Assembly (NCBI GenBank): GCA_947623185.1
Contig: CANQGL010000012.1
Location: 1-43,221, forward strand
Reading direction: 5' to 3'
DNA: 43,221 bases
Source: an uncultured Lachnospiraceae bacterium
GTDB taxonomy: Bacteria; Bacillota; Clostridia; Lachnospirales; Lachnospiraceae
Shown: one piece after another, positions 16,152 through 24,306 of the stretch
How positions within the stretch are numbered: the first letter of the stretch is position 1
How the letters are laid out: each line of letters starts with the position of its first letter
Program-made: the position numbers and the translations under genes
The notes under the pieces: generated by a model
What the model was told of the DNA's origin: nothing
The model's database searches: none
Seen by the model: only the letters and a program-made list of their open reading frames with translations

Positions 16152-17435
16152 TCACGCCGCACCGCCTTTCTCCCGTTTTCCCGCGGACACGAGCGCCGCC
16201 GCGCCGAAGACCGCCGCCAGCACCGCCATCAGGATCAGATATGAGAGCGCGCCGCCGAAGATCCCGCTTTGGGCGACGAAACGCCCGGAAAGGACAACCG
16301 CCAGCACCGACACCGCCGCGTAACCGGCAAAGATCATCTTCTGCTTCTTCATGATCACCAGCGCATAGTAAAACAGGCTCATGAACGCATTGAGCGCGCC
16401 GCCCAGGATGATCAGCACCAGCGCGGGCCGGCACTCTTTAAGCGCGTCGTTTAAGTTGGAATACAGAAGCCCCAGGACGGGGATCCCCAAAAACCACGCG
16501 CCGCCCACGGCCAGTACCGTAAGGGCCGCGATCACCGCCGCCAGACGCCCGATCAGCCTGCCAAAACGGCCGGTGCGGCCGAGCTCCCATTCCAGGGAGA
16601 GCTTCGTCAGGTAGGGCCGGATCACAAAACCGGCGACCAGATTGATCACGCTCGTCGGCATGAAGATCGCGCCGAAGACCGCCATATCGCGGTCCAGCAT
16701 GTGGTTCTCGACCGCGTACTTCGCCGCCGAGAAAATATAGAAATCGAGGATCACCGAGAAAAACAGAAGCAGGTTGTCCCGAAAGAGCTGCGCCTTCCGC
16801 CCGGGATACGACTTCCAGTCCACGCTTGGAAGTGCGCGGATCACCGCCGCGTCGAACACCGCAAAGCCTGCGATCTGAGCCGCCACGGCCGCCATGCTCG
16901 CCGGGACCAGCTCCCGTGTGGCCGCCAGAGCGACGAGGAACACGGATACCGAGATCAGCGTGCGGAACGCGTTCGATTTCCCGGTCAGGTAAAGACTTCC
17001 CTGCCGCTGAAATTCCGCCTCGTATGTATCGGCCAGCGCGTCGATGACCTTGTAGACGACCATCAAAAACACCGTCGCCGCTTTCTCGAAGGTATAGCCG
17101 TTCGCGAAAACATACACGAGCCCGAACGCCAGCGCGAACGCACAGGTCATAAAGCGCAGCCCGAGATAATCGCCGAACGAATACCGGTTCGCCGTGTCCG
17201 TGATCTGGAACGGCCGGATCCCGAAATAGCCGACCATGAACATGTGCTGTCCGAAAGTCGTGAACGCGAAGGTAAAGATACCGCCCGCGTCCCCGCCCGC
17301 GATCCGCACCACCGCGATCGTGAGCACCATCGAAGCGAACGCGTACAGAAAGCTTCCGATCATGTTCCAGACGATATTCCGTTTTTCCGGGTCAGCCGAC
17401 TCCTTCCCGATGATCAGCCGCGCGATTCCTTCCAT
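16152..17435 (-). CDS. polysaccharide flippase-like membrane protein
   Basis: This 427-residue protein is almost entirely hydrophobic, with about 12 predicted membrane segments. Its start RNIVWNMIGSFLYAFASM is typical of Wzx and related MOP-superfamily exporters, which flip undecaprenyl-linked glycans. It overlaps the 3' end of glf by 22 bases and the next gene follows immediately, so translation is coupled. The same cluster also encodes a Wzm/Wzt ABC exporter. Two export systems in one operon is unusual and may mean two products, or a side-chain sugar flipped on its own lipid carrier. Confidence 0.85.
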   Translation of the reverse strand: MEGIARLIIGKESADPEKRNIVWNMIGSFLYAFASMVLTIAVVRIAGGDAGGIFTFAFTTFGQHMFMVGYFGIRPFQITDTANRYSFGDYLGLRFMTCAFALAFGLVYVFANGYTFEKAATVFLMVVYKVIDALADTYEAEFQRQGSLYLTGKSNAFRTLISVSVFLVALAATRELVPASMAAVAAQIAGFAVFDAAVIRALPSVDWKSYPGRKAQLFRDNLLLFFSVILDFYIFSAAKYAVENHMLDRDMAVFGAIFMPTSVINLVAGFVIRPYLTKLSLEWELGRTGRFGRLIGRLAAVIAALTVLAVGGAWFLGIPVLGLLYSNLNDALKECRPALVLIILGGALNAFMSLFYYALVIMKKQKMIFAGYAAVSVLAVVLSGRFVAQSGIFGGALSYLILMAVLAAVFGAAALVSAGKREKGGAA

Positions 17436-18532
17436 AACTCCTTCTTCACACAGGCAAGCGCCGACTCGATGACCTTGTCCATGTCGTAATATTTATATTC
17501 CGCAAGACGCCCGCCGAAGATGACGTTCTCCTCCTTTTCGGCCAGCTCCGCGTATTTTAAGTAAAGCTCCTGGTTCTTTTCGTCGTTGACCGGATAGTAC
17601 GGCTCCATCCCCTCGGTCCACTCCGCGGGATACTCGCGGGTGATCACGGTCTTTTCCTGCGTCCCGAACTCGAAGTGCTTGTGCTCGATGATGCGCGTGT
17701 AGGGCGTCTCCCGGTCCGTGTAGTTGATGACCGCGTTGCCCTGATAGTTGTCGGTATCCAGCACCTCGGTCTCGAACCGCAGGCTGCGGTACTGCAGCTT
17801 TCCGAAGCGGTAGCCGAAGTAGCTGTCGATCGTACCGGTGTAGACGATCTTATCCGCCAGGCCGTCGTACTCCTCTTTCCCGGCCAGATAGTCGGTCCCC
17901 AGACGCACCTCGCATCCCTCAAACAGCTTTTCCGTGATCCTGTTGTAGCCGCCGATCGGGATCCCCTGATAAAGGTCGTTGAAATAGTTGTTGTCGTAGG
18001 TGTAGCGCACCGGAAGGCGCTTGATGATGAAAGCCGGCAGGTCTTTGCAGTCGCGGCCCCACTGTTTTTCCGTATAGCCCTTGACAAGTTTCTGGTAAAT
18101 GTGGGTCCCGACAAGGCTGATCGCCTGTTCCTCGAGATTTTTCGGTTCTCCCTTGACGGCGCGGCGCTCTTCGTCGATGATCCGTTTTGCCTCAGCCGGC
18201 GTGGAGATCCCCCACATGCGGCTGAACGTGTTCATATTGAAGGGCATGTTGTACATCTCGCCCTTGTAGTTTGCGACCGGGCTGTTCGTGTAGCGGTTGA
18301 ACTCGACCAGGCCGTTGACGAAATCCCAGACCTCGCGGTTGCTGGTATGGAAAATGTGCGCGCCGTAGCGGTGGACGTTGATCCCCTCGATCTCCTCGCA
18401 GTAAATATTGCCGCCCATATGGTCCCGCTTTTCCAGGACCAGGCAGGTCTTCCCCGCTTTTTTCGCGTAATAGGCGAACACGCCCGCGAACAGGCCGCTG
18501 CCCACGAGCAGATAATCATACTGTTTCATCAA
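17414..18532 (-). CDS. glf: UDP-galactopyranose mutase
   Basis: This FAD enzyme interconverts UDP-galactopyranose and UDP-galactofuranose. The 372 residues begin with the FAD motif VGSGLFAG at 10-17, then VLEKRDHMGGNIY and RYGAHIFHTS, which includes the substrate-side histidines. YTEKQWG and the C-terminal GRLAEYKYYDMDK are also typical. It shows that the glycan probably contains galactofuranose. It is the first dedicated glycan gene, 71 bases after lspA, and overlaps the flippase start by 22 bases. Confidence 0.96.
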   Translation of the reverse strand: MMKQYDYLLVGSGLFAGVFAYYAKKAGKTCLVLEKRDHMGGNIYCEEIEGINVHRYGAHIFHTSNREVWDFVNGLVEFNRYTNSPVANYKGEMYNMPFNMNTFSRMWGISTPAEAKRIIDEERRAVKGEPKNLEEQAISLVGTHIYQKLVKGYTEKQWGRDCKDLPAFIIKRLPVRYTYDNNYFNDLYQGIPIGGYNRITEKLFEGCEVRLGTDYLAGKEEYDGLADKIVYTGTIDSYFGYRFGKLQYRSLRFETEVLDTDNYQGNAVINYTDRETPYTRIIEHKHFEFGTQEKTVITREYPAEWTEGMEPYYPVNDEKNQELYLKYAELAEKEENVIFGGRLAEYKYYDMDKVIESALACVKKELWKESRG

Positions 18533-18603
18533 AGTTTCCCTTCTTTTGTCTCATTTTTTGCGGAACGATCCGGTATCGTCCCGTTCCTGCGGACCGCCCG
18601 GCG

Positions 18604-19080
18604 CTATCTCATATTTTCGCGGACCGTTTCGACGATCTCGCTTAAGATCAAAAGGCACGCCCCCTTGAGGATGAACAGGTCACCCAGATTAAAAACGATC
18701 TTTTTCAGAAATTTCCACTGGATGCTGAAATAGTCCACCACATAGCCGCGGCGGAGCCGGTCGTAGAGGTTGCTCGCGGCTCCCGCGAGCGTGAACGTAA
18801 GAGCCAGTTTTTTGATGAACTGCCCCTTAAGCCCGCAGACGTACAGCCACATCCCGGCCAGACCGGAGGTCACGCAGAGCGGTATCAGCTCGACCGCACG
18901 CGGAAACTCCTTCAAAAACCCGAAGGAAAACCCGGCGTTGTGGTTTCTGTAAAGCCGTATCTTCCCCTTTGTCCCCTCGAGCTCTCTCGGAAACTTCTCC
19001 TGTTCCTGCGCCTCGATCTGCGCCTTGCAGGAAAGATCGAGAAACGCGAGCGCCGTGCCGAACGATAAAAATCCAAGCAT
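18604..19080 (-). CDS. lspA: signal peptidase II-like lipoprotein peptidase
   Basis: This 158-residue membrane protein has the family blocks NHNAGFSFGF (46-55), AGAASNLYDRLRRGYVVDYF (99-118) and FNLGDLFI (130-137). The two catalytic aspartates are Asp116 (VVDY) and Asp134 (NLGD); the usual Ala before the second Asp is Gly. It would cleave prolipoprotein signal peptides in the membrane. An extended loop rich in charged residues (20-45) is longer than in most LspA proteins. It heads the minus-strand run into glf. Whether it is the housekeeping enzyme or a paralogue serving the cluster is not clear. Confidence 0.82.
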   Translation of the reverse strand: MLGFLSFGTALAFLDLSCKAQIEAQEQEKFPRELEGTKGKIRLYRNHNAGFSFGFLKEFPRAVELIPLCVTSGLAGMWLYVCGLKGQFIKKLALTFTLAGAASNLYDRLRRGYVVDYFSIQWKFLKKIVFNLGDLFILKGACLLILSEIVETVRENMR

Positions 19081-19103
19081 GATCAGATCCCCTTTCTTTT
19101 CCT

Positions 19104-19132
19104 ATCTTACACCATTTTTCCGGCTCCGTCCA
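19104..19132 (-). promoter_or_regulatory. putative promoter of lspA and the glycan cluster
   Basis: TGGACG (19132-19127) and TAAGAT (19109-19104) on the minus strand are 17 bases apart, with AAAGGGG as ribosome binding site before the lspA ATG. Both boxes match consensus at four of six positions. Confidence 0.42.
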
Positions 19133-19159
19133 TCCTTTTTGAACAATTCTCCCCACATG

Positions 19160-19188
19160 TTCACGCCCTTTTCCTCATATATTATAAA
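19160..19188 (+). promoter_or_regulatory. putative promoter of the subtilase gene
   Basis: TTCACG (19160-19165) and TATAAA (19183-19188) are 17 bases apart. The start codon follows 23 bases after the -10, with GGAG at 19201-19204. The short AT-rich leader is consistent, but a sporulation sigma factor cannot be ruled out. Confidence 0.38.
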
Positions 19189-19211
19189 CAACTTTTCTCC
19201 GGAGTATCATC

Positions 19212-20921
19212 ATGACCTGCACCGAAAACGTCTCTTCCGAGGAATACGCCGACTTCATCACGCATTATTATACCGCGCCGGAGGAATTTCTGCGCTCGCA
19301 GGAGGGCGGATGCGCCGACATCGTCAGCCATCAGTACGCCGTCGTCTACTCGCCCCTTCCGCCTTTCGGAAAACTGACTTTTTCCTCCTACACCTACGCC
19401 GCCATCCCAAAGCTCTACGCGCTTCTCGATACGGTCAGCCTTGAGGAGGCGGGGATCGCCCCGGCGCTGCGGCTCCCGGCGCTTTCCGGCGGCGGAAGCG
19501 GCGTCCTGATCGGTTTTATCGACACCGGGATCGACTATCAAAATCCGTTGTTTCGCAACCGCGACGGCACGACGCGGATCGTGGGGATCTGGGACCAGAC
19601 CCTCGGAGCGGGGAACGACGTTCCCGAAAACGGCTTCCGCTCGCTCTACGGCACCGTCTTTTCGCGGGAACAGATCAACGAGGCCCTCGATTCCCCCGAT
19701 CCCCTCTCCGTCGTCCCCTCAGCCGACGTCAACGGCCACGGGACGTTCCTCGCGTCCGTAGCCGCGGGCGGCGAGGATCCAGCGAACGGTTTTTCCGGCG
19801 CGGCCCCGCAGGCGTCGATCGCCGTCGTCCGCTTAAAGGGCGCGAAGCGGTATCTCCGCGACTTCTATCTGATCCCGGAAGAGGCAGACGCCTATCAGGA
19901 GAACGACATCATGATGGGCGTGACTTATCTGTATACGCTCGCCAGACGGTTCTCCATGCCGCTCGTGATCTGCCTCGGGCTCGGGAGCAGCCAGGGCAGC
20001 CATCTCGGACGGTCTCCGCTCGATCTTTTTCTCGATCAGGTCAGCAGCTACACCGGGACGGTCGTCGTCGTGGCCGCGGGAAACGAGACCGGCTACGGCA
20101 CGCACTATACCGGAACGCTCGTTCCGAACAGCGGCTGGCACGACGTCGAGCTGCGCGTCGGGGAGGGCGATCCCGGCTTTACCATGGAGTTCTGGGGCCA
20201 GGCGATCGAGATCTACCGGATCGGTTTCGTCTCCCCGACCGGCGAGGTCGTAAAGCCGCTTCCCACGTCCACCGGGGACGAGACCGCGATCACCTTCCTG
20301 CTCGAGCAGACCGAGGTCAACGTCTACTACGACATCACAGTCGCCTCGACCGGGAACCAGCTGATCTTTATGCGGTTTCGGAATCCACAGTCGGGGATCT
20401 GGCATATCGTAGTCTCCGGCACCTTCGACATCGGCGGGATGTTCTATCTGTGGCTCCCGGTCCACGAATTCCTTTCGCCCGGAAACACCTATTTTCTGCG
20501 GCCCGACCCTGACATGACAATCACCACTCCCGGAAACTCCCGCTATCCGCTCACGGTCACGGCCTGCGACCCGGAGAACGGCGGGATCTATCTCCACGCG
20601 AGCCGCGGATACGCGCGGTCCGGACAGGTCAAGCCCGAGATCGCCGCTCCCGGGGTGAACGTCCTCGGCGCGGCGCTCTCCCCGGCGCTCTACACCAGGA
20701 AAAGCGGGACCTCCGTCGCCGCCGCCTACGCGGCCGGTGCGGCCGCGATCCTGATGAAATGGGGGATCGTCGACGGGAACGATCCCTACATGAACACTTC
20801 GGTCATACGCACCTGTCTGATCCGCGGCGCAAAAAGAAATCCAGCGCTCTTATACCCGAACCGTGAGTTCGGATACGGAACGCTGGACCTGTATTCCGCT
20901 TTTCTGACTTTAAGGGGGTAA
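19212..20921 (+). CDS. Csp-like subtilisin-family (S8) serine protease
   Basis: This 569-residue protein is a subtilase with the full catalytic triad: Asp104 (FIDTGID), His176 (NGHGTFLASVAAG) and Ser501 (GTSVAAA). The oxyanion Asn291 is in AAGNETG. A long insert between the His and Ser blocks (about 300-470) contains a jelly-roll-like beta-rich region, as in the Csp germination proteases of clostridia. There is no export signal; an N-terminal stretch of about 90 residues may be the prodomain. It could act in spore germination or as a general cytoplasmic or spore-coat protease. Unlike the CspA and CspC pseudoproteases of C. difficile, all catalytic residues remain. Confidence 0.85.
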   Translation: MTCTENVSSEEYADFITHYYTAPEEFLRSQEGGCADIVSHQYAVVYSPLPPFGKLTFSSYTYAAIPKLYALLDTVSLEEAGIAPALRLPALSGGGSGVLIGFIDTGIDYQNPLFRNRDGTTRIVGIWDQTLGAGNDVPENGFRSLYGTVFSREQINEALDSPDPLSVVPSADVNGHGTFLASVAAGGEDPANGFSGAAPQASIAVVRLKGAKRYLRDFYLIPEEADAYQENDIMMGVTYLYTLARRFSMPLVICLGLGSSQGSHLGRSPLDLFLDQVSSYTGTVVVVAAGNETGYGTHYTGTLVPNSGWHDVELRVGEGDPGFTMEFWGQAIEIYRIGFVSPTGEVVKPLPTSTGDETAITFLLEQTEVNVYYDITVASTGNQLIFMRFRNPQSGIWHIVVSGTFDIGGMFYLWLPVHEFLSPGNTYFLRPDPDMTITTPGNSRYPLTVTACDPENGGIYLHASRGYARSGQVKPEIAAPGVNVLGAALSPALYTRKSGTSVAAAYAAGAAAILMKWGIVDGNDPYMNTSVIRTCLIRGAKRNPALLYPNREFGYGTLDLYSAFLTLRG

Positions 20922-20944
20922 GATTCGACCCAAAGACGCAGACA

Positions 20945-20967
20945 GGCGGGCCCATAAAGGACCCGCC
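20945..20967. terminator. hairpin between convergent subtilase and surface-protein genes
   Basis: GGCGGG and CCCGCC, extended by CC/GG after one mismatch, enclose an ATAAA loop. It lies in the 95-base gap between two convergent genes. Neither strand has a clean T tract after it, so its efficiency as an intrinsic terminator is doubtful. Confidence 0.42.
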
Positions 20968-21016
20968 CGAAAAAGGCGCCTGCCGTATGTCTTCCGTCCG
21001 CCCAGTATCCGGAGTA

Positions 21017-22879
21017 TTACTGAATCCAGACGCCATCCGCTCCGACGGCATAACCGTCCGGAGTCGTAGTATTTACCAGAAGGGAACCGAGCGGCCCACC
21101 GGAAACGGTGCTGAAATAGTACCATTTTCCGTCGATCAGATGCCAGCCGGTATACATGTATCCCTGCGTGCCGTCAAGCAGGTTATGCAGGAAGTACCGG
21201 TGTCCGTCTACATCCGTAAACCAGCCGGATACCATGTAGCCTTCCTCGTTGAAATAATACCATTCGCTCTTGCCCTGCCACTCAAGCAGTCTCCAGCCGT
21301 TTGACGGGTAAGTGCCGTCTTTGTAACGGTACCACCAGCCTTTTTCTCCGGCCACCCATGCGCCGTCCGGTTCGGTCGACGCCGTGTAATGGCTGCCTGA
21401 CGAGCCGGAAGAAGACGCACTGCCGCCGGAGCTTCCGGAACCGCCGCCGTTCGAGATCGGATCGTTATTGAATTCGAGCGTGAATGTGCTGAAATGCGAG
21501 GTCTTATACTTCACAAGCCTTGCTCCAACCTCATTCTCGCTGATCACACAGTTCCTGCGTACGTCGCCGTTGTGGCTGACATAAGCGTTCTTTTCCGGAA
21601 CAAATTCCTTAATCGGCACCGGGATCATGATCTGCATGCTCTTTCTGAGGTATTTCGAGTCAAGTTTCTTTACATCATCCCTGAGTCTTGCCGTTTCGGA
21701 ACTATTATCCATAAACTCCCTGGTCGGGGCAACATACGGAGTGATGTCGAAGGTCATGCTCTTAATATGCGGTTTCCCGTCTTTTGCTTCAAGAACCATA
21801 TCCTTGAATTCATATTTCAGGGCAACGTACACATCCGAATTCTCGGAAACTTCCATCTCTTTTCTCAATTCCGGAAGTGAATCCTTATCAAGCGAATCGA
21901 TAACAGCCTTACAGGACTCGGTGTAGTCCTCCCTAAAATCCGACGTCATGGCATCTTCCAGATAGCCGAGGGTATTACTAACCAAATCCCTCGCATCTTC
22001 CTCGTCAAGTCCTTCCGGAATCTCAGGCATATAGTTTTCATCGTAAGGCATACTTTGTAAACCATCCGACGGTTCAACCACAATATTCTCGATCACCGTG
22101 ACCGTAGCCGTAATCTTTTCTTCCGGGGCTTCCTTCGAAGAAATCTCAAGCCTGGTCGAGCCCACCTTCAGTCCCTGAAGCTCAATCCTCCAGTAATAAT
22201 CCCTAGAAGGTTCTTTACTGATCTCTCCGACCTTTACTACTGACGGGTCATCAACCTTCACATTGAGCTGATCATCATAAGGACTCCAGAATCTCTCAAC
22301 TTTGGTTGATTCCTTTTCATAGCTCGGATCTTTAAGCTGTATTTCGATCACTTTCTCTTTCTTACCGCCTGGCCACTCAAATTTTGGTTTTACCGTGACC
22401 TTGCCGCCGATCGTGAGATCTCCGGCCGTTACCGTAAAGTCGGTGTCTCCTACCGCAACACCGGTTACGGTTACCGCATCTTGGGCTGCATTCAGCTTGA
22501 CCGTTGCGATCTCATCGTCTGTGGAGGCTGCCGTTACCTCGCCCGTGTAATCGGTAAGAATAAACTTATACTCATCCGAGGTTTTTCCGACCTCTACAGT
22601 CACCTCCGGGTTCGTCCCGGCGGCCCATTCAAGTTTGGGCTTCTTTTCCGGGTCGTTTGGGGTTTCCTTACCGGGATCGCTCGGACTCGGTATAACGGGT
22701 TCATCGTCGCTTTCGCTCGCCGCCATAATGACCAGATTTGATCTTTGTTTTAAGCTGTCTGCTGCGTCGTTCAGAAGCGTCAGTTTCGGAACGCCAACTT
22801 TAGCGAATCCCGCGATCGACATGCTTGTCGCCACCAGAGCCGCTGCAAGTACGGCCGCAGTGATTTTTTTCAGTTTCAT
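21017..22879 (-). CDS. secreted Ig-like protein with C-terminal cell-wall-binding repeats
   Basis: This 620-residue protein has a signal peptide (about 1-27). The region 60-290 holds two or more bacterial Ig-like (Big) modules, seen in repeated strands such as AVTVTGVAVGDTDFTVTAG and KVGSTRLEIS. A middle domain (290-480) has no recognised family. After a Gly/Ser linker (GGGSGSSGG) come Trp/Tyr/Gly-rich choline-binding-type repeats such as GWWYRYKDGTYPSNGW and SEWYYFNEEGYMVSGWF, which dock on wall teichoic acid or similar polymers. I use the ATG at 22879 because AAGGAGGAGG lies nine bases upstream; an earlier ATG at 22900 would put that site inside the coding region. Its base use is more AT-rich than most neighbours. 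A poly-G promoter suggests switchable expression. Confidence 0.88.
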   Translation of the reverse strand: MKLKKITAAVLAAALVATSMSIAGFAKVGVPKLTLLNDAADSLKQRSNLVIMAASESDDEPVIPSPSDPGKETPNDPEKKPKLEWAAGTNPEVTVEVGKTSDEYKFILTDYTGEVTAASTDDEIATVKLNAAQDAVTVTGVAVGDTDFTVTAGDLTIGGKVTVKPKFEWPGGKKEKVIEIQLKDPSYEKESTKVERFWSPYDDQLNVKVDDPSVVKVGEISKEPSRDYYWRIELQGLKVGSTRLEISSKEAPEEKITATVTVIENIVVEPSDGLQSMPYDENYMPEIPEGLDEEDARDLVSNTLGYLEDAMTSDFREDYTESCKAVIDSLDKDSLPELRKEMEVSENSDVYVALKYEFKDMVLEAKDGKPHIKSMTFDITPYVAPTREFMDNSSETARLRDDVKKLDSKYLRKSMQIMIPVPIKEFVPEKNAYVSHNGDVRRNCVISENEVGARLVKYKTSHFSTFTLEFNNDPISNGGGSGSSGGSASSSGSSGSHYTASTEPDGAWVAGEKGWWYRYKDGTYPSNGWRLLEWQGKSEWYYFNEEGYMVSGWFTDVDGHRYFLHNLLDGTQGYMYTGWHLIDGKWYYFSTVSGGPLGSLLVNTTTPDGYAVGADGVWIQ

Positions 22880-22933
22880 CTTGATGTCCTCCTCCTTCAT
22901 AATTATTATTGGGCAAGACCAACATACAATTTC

Positions 22934-22965
22934 ATTCTACCCCCCCCCCTACGCGATTTTGTCAA
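22934..22965 (-). promoter_or_regulatory. promoter with a G10 tract in the spacer (candidate phase-variable)
   Basis: On the minus strand a perfect -35 box TTGACA (22965-22960) is followed by ten mixed bases, then ten consecutive G (22949-22940), then TAGAAT (22939-22934), five of six matches to the -10 consensus. The spacer is 20 bases, longer than the optimal 17. Loss of two or three G would restore a strong promoter. Phased A tracts upstream (22980-23040) could act as an UP element. A start near 22927 leaves a 48-base leader with AAGGAGGAGG. Confidence 0.75.
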
Positions 22966-23089
22966 TCCTCATTTAATCGATTTTCCGCATTTTTTTGCAC
23001 ATTTTTTTCACATCTTTTCTTTTGTTTTTTACAGCTCATTTTCTGTGCACCATGCGCTGTCCGAAATGCGCCGGTCTCCGGCAGGAAAA

Positions 23090-23112
23090 ATCTGTCGAAT
23101 GATCTGTCGAAT
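23090..23112. repeat. tandem 11-base repeat upstream of the Rpn gene
   Basis: ATCTGTCGAAT occurs at 23090-23100 and again at 23102-23112, a period of 12 bases. It ends 145 bases before the Rpn start codon, close to a weak promoter-like TTGCAT/TAGGAT pair 17 bases apart (23118-23146). It may be a regulator site. Confidence 0.45.
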
Positions 23113-23156
23113 TCTGTTGCATGTTTCAGAAAAGTATGATAGGATAGAAACACTTC

Positions 23157-23175
23157 GGAGGGTATCAGCCCCTCC
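23157..23175 (+). other. small hairpin in the Rpn leader
   Basis: GGAGGG (23157-23162) and CCCTCC (23170-23175) enclose a 7-base loop. It lies in the expected leader of the Rpn gene and is followed by a T/G-rich stretch without a proper T tract, so it is probably not a terminator. Confidence 0.35.
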
Positions 23176-23256
23176 ATCTGTTATCTGTTGTCTCTATGTG
23201 ATTCGTGCAGTCTCTGCAGTCGTTTCGCACAGCAAGTTTTTTAGAACGGAGTTTTT

Positions 23257-24234
23257 ATGACCGATCAAAGCCGCTCCAGCCGTGAGCACAAGGCCAGTGC
23301 GTTTACCGCTTATTTCAGTATGCCGGAAAACGCCGCGGATCTGTACCGATCCCTGAGTCATACAAATGATATCGGTCCCGGGGACATCGAATTTACCACT
23401 CTGCAGGGCGTCCTCTTTATGGCCCGCAAAAACGATCTGGCCTTTCAGGCCGGCAGAAAAGTCCTGATCATCAGCGAACACCAGTCCACACTCAACCTCA
23501 ATATGCCACTCCGCAACTCCATTTACTACGGGCGCACGATGGAGAAGCTCATCGAGCCGACGGATATCTACCGGACGGGAAGAATTCTGATTCCAAGGCC
23601 CGAATTCTACACCTTTTACAATGGCAGGAAGGACCAGCCGCGGGAACTGATCATGAAACTCTCGGATTCCTATCTTGAAAAGACCGAGGAACCTATGTTA
23701 GAATTGAAGGTGAAAATGATCAATATCAATCCATCGGCGGGTCACCCGATTCTCACGGAGAGCCGGTCCGTATACGAGTACTCTTATTTCAACCAGCGGA
23801 TCCGGGATAATCTGGACGCGAAAATGAGACGGGATACGGCGATCGAGCAGGCGATGAGAGACTGCCTGAGAGAGGGGATCATGGTGGATTTCATTCGTGA
23901 GCATGGCTCAGAGGTGATAAACATGCTGTTTACAGAATTCAACATGGAGGATGCGCTCAGGGTGCGCGGCGAGGAAATGTACGAGGAGGGCCTGGCCGAC
24001 GGCGAAGCCCGCGGAAAATCGGCCGGTCTGGCAGCAGGAAAAGCAGCCGGAGAAATCTGCGAGCTGGTACGCATTGTGCGGACCAAGCTTGCAAAGGGAC
24101 TTTCCGCCGCGAAGATCGCCGATATCCTTGAAACGGATGAGAAAATTATCGCGGATATTGTCTCTCTTATCCAAAGGGAGCCGGAGACCGATGACCTGGC
24201 GGTCGCCGAACACTATCTGAACCGCAGATCTTAA
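23257..24234 (+). CDS. Rpn-family PD-(D/E)XK nuclease / putative transposase
   Basis: This 325-residue protein matches the clostridial Rpn (recombination-promoting nuclease, transposase_31-like) family. The nuclease core shows Asp60 in KNDLAF and Glu74-His75-Gln76 in SEHQST, the D-ExQ form of the PD-(D/E)XK site. The C-terminal half has the alanine/glycine-rich helix GKSAGLAAGKAAGE and a short helix-turn-helix-like end (AKIADILETDEKI). E. coli Rpn proteins cut DNA and raise recA-independent recombination; many clostridial copies are domesticated. It is monocistronic, divergent from the surface-protein gene. No inverted terminal repeats were seen, so it is not an intact transposon. Confidence 0.85.
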   Translation: MTDQSRSSREHKASAFTAYFSMPENAADLYRSLSHTNDIGPGDIEFTTLQGVLFMARKNDLAFQAGRKVLIISEHQSTLNLNMPLRNSIYYGRTMEKLIEPTDIYRTGRILIPRPEFYTFYNGRKDQPRELIMKLSDSYLEKTEEPMLELKVKMININPSAGHPILTESRSVYEYSYFNQRIRDNLDAKMRRDTAIEQAMRDCLREGIMVDFIREHGSEVINMLFTEFNMEDALRVRGEEMYEEGLADGEARGKSAGLAAGKAAGEICELVRIVRTKLAKGLSAAKIADILETDEKIIADIVSLIQREPETDDLAVAEHYLNRRS

Positions 24235-24254
24235 ATATCGTTATAAGAGCGGAA

Positions 24255-24290
24255 ACGGGAGAATCCATTTCACTGGACTCTCCCGTCTGT
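24255..24290. terminator. terminator shared by the Rpn gene and clpX
   Basis: ACGGGAGAATCC (24255-24266) pairs with GGACTCTCCCGT (24275-24286), one mismatch, over an 8-base loop. The plus strand continues CTGTTTATT; the minus strand continues TTCCGCTCTT. It fills the 72-base gap between convergent genes and probably works in both directions, better on the plus strand. Confidence 0.68.
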
Positions 24291-24306
24291 TTATTCATTA
24301 TCCTGT

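Larger units (their letters stand above)
22966..23256. other. intergenic region between the surface-protein and Rpn genes
   Basis: This gap holds A/T-rich DNA with spaced runs of T (22980-23040) upstream of the poly-G promoter, then the tandem motif at 23090-23112, a small hairpin at 23157-23175, and the ribosome binding site AACGGAG (23245-23251) for the Rpn gene. A minus-strand open stretch here (22962-23177) has no start signal of quality and is judged non-coding. Confidence 0.5.

Noticed and set aside
18536..18603. Hairpin between lspA and glf as a terminator
   Set aside because: The ACGAT/ATCGT stem is interrupted and followed by A residues on the transcribed strand, not T.
22962..23177. 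Minus-strand frame of 71 codons upstream of the surface protein
   Set aside because: It overlaps the promoter, has no ribosome binding site and encodes a lysine-rich low-complexity peptide.
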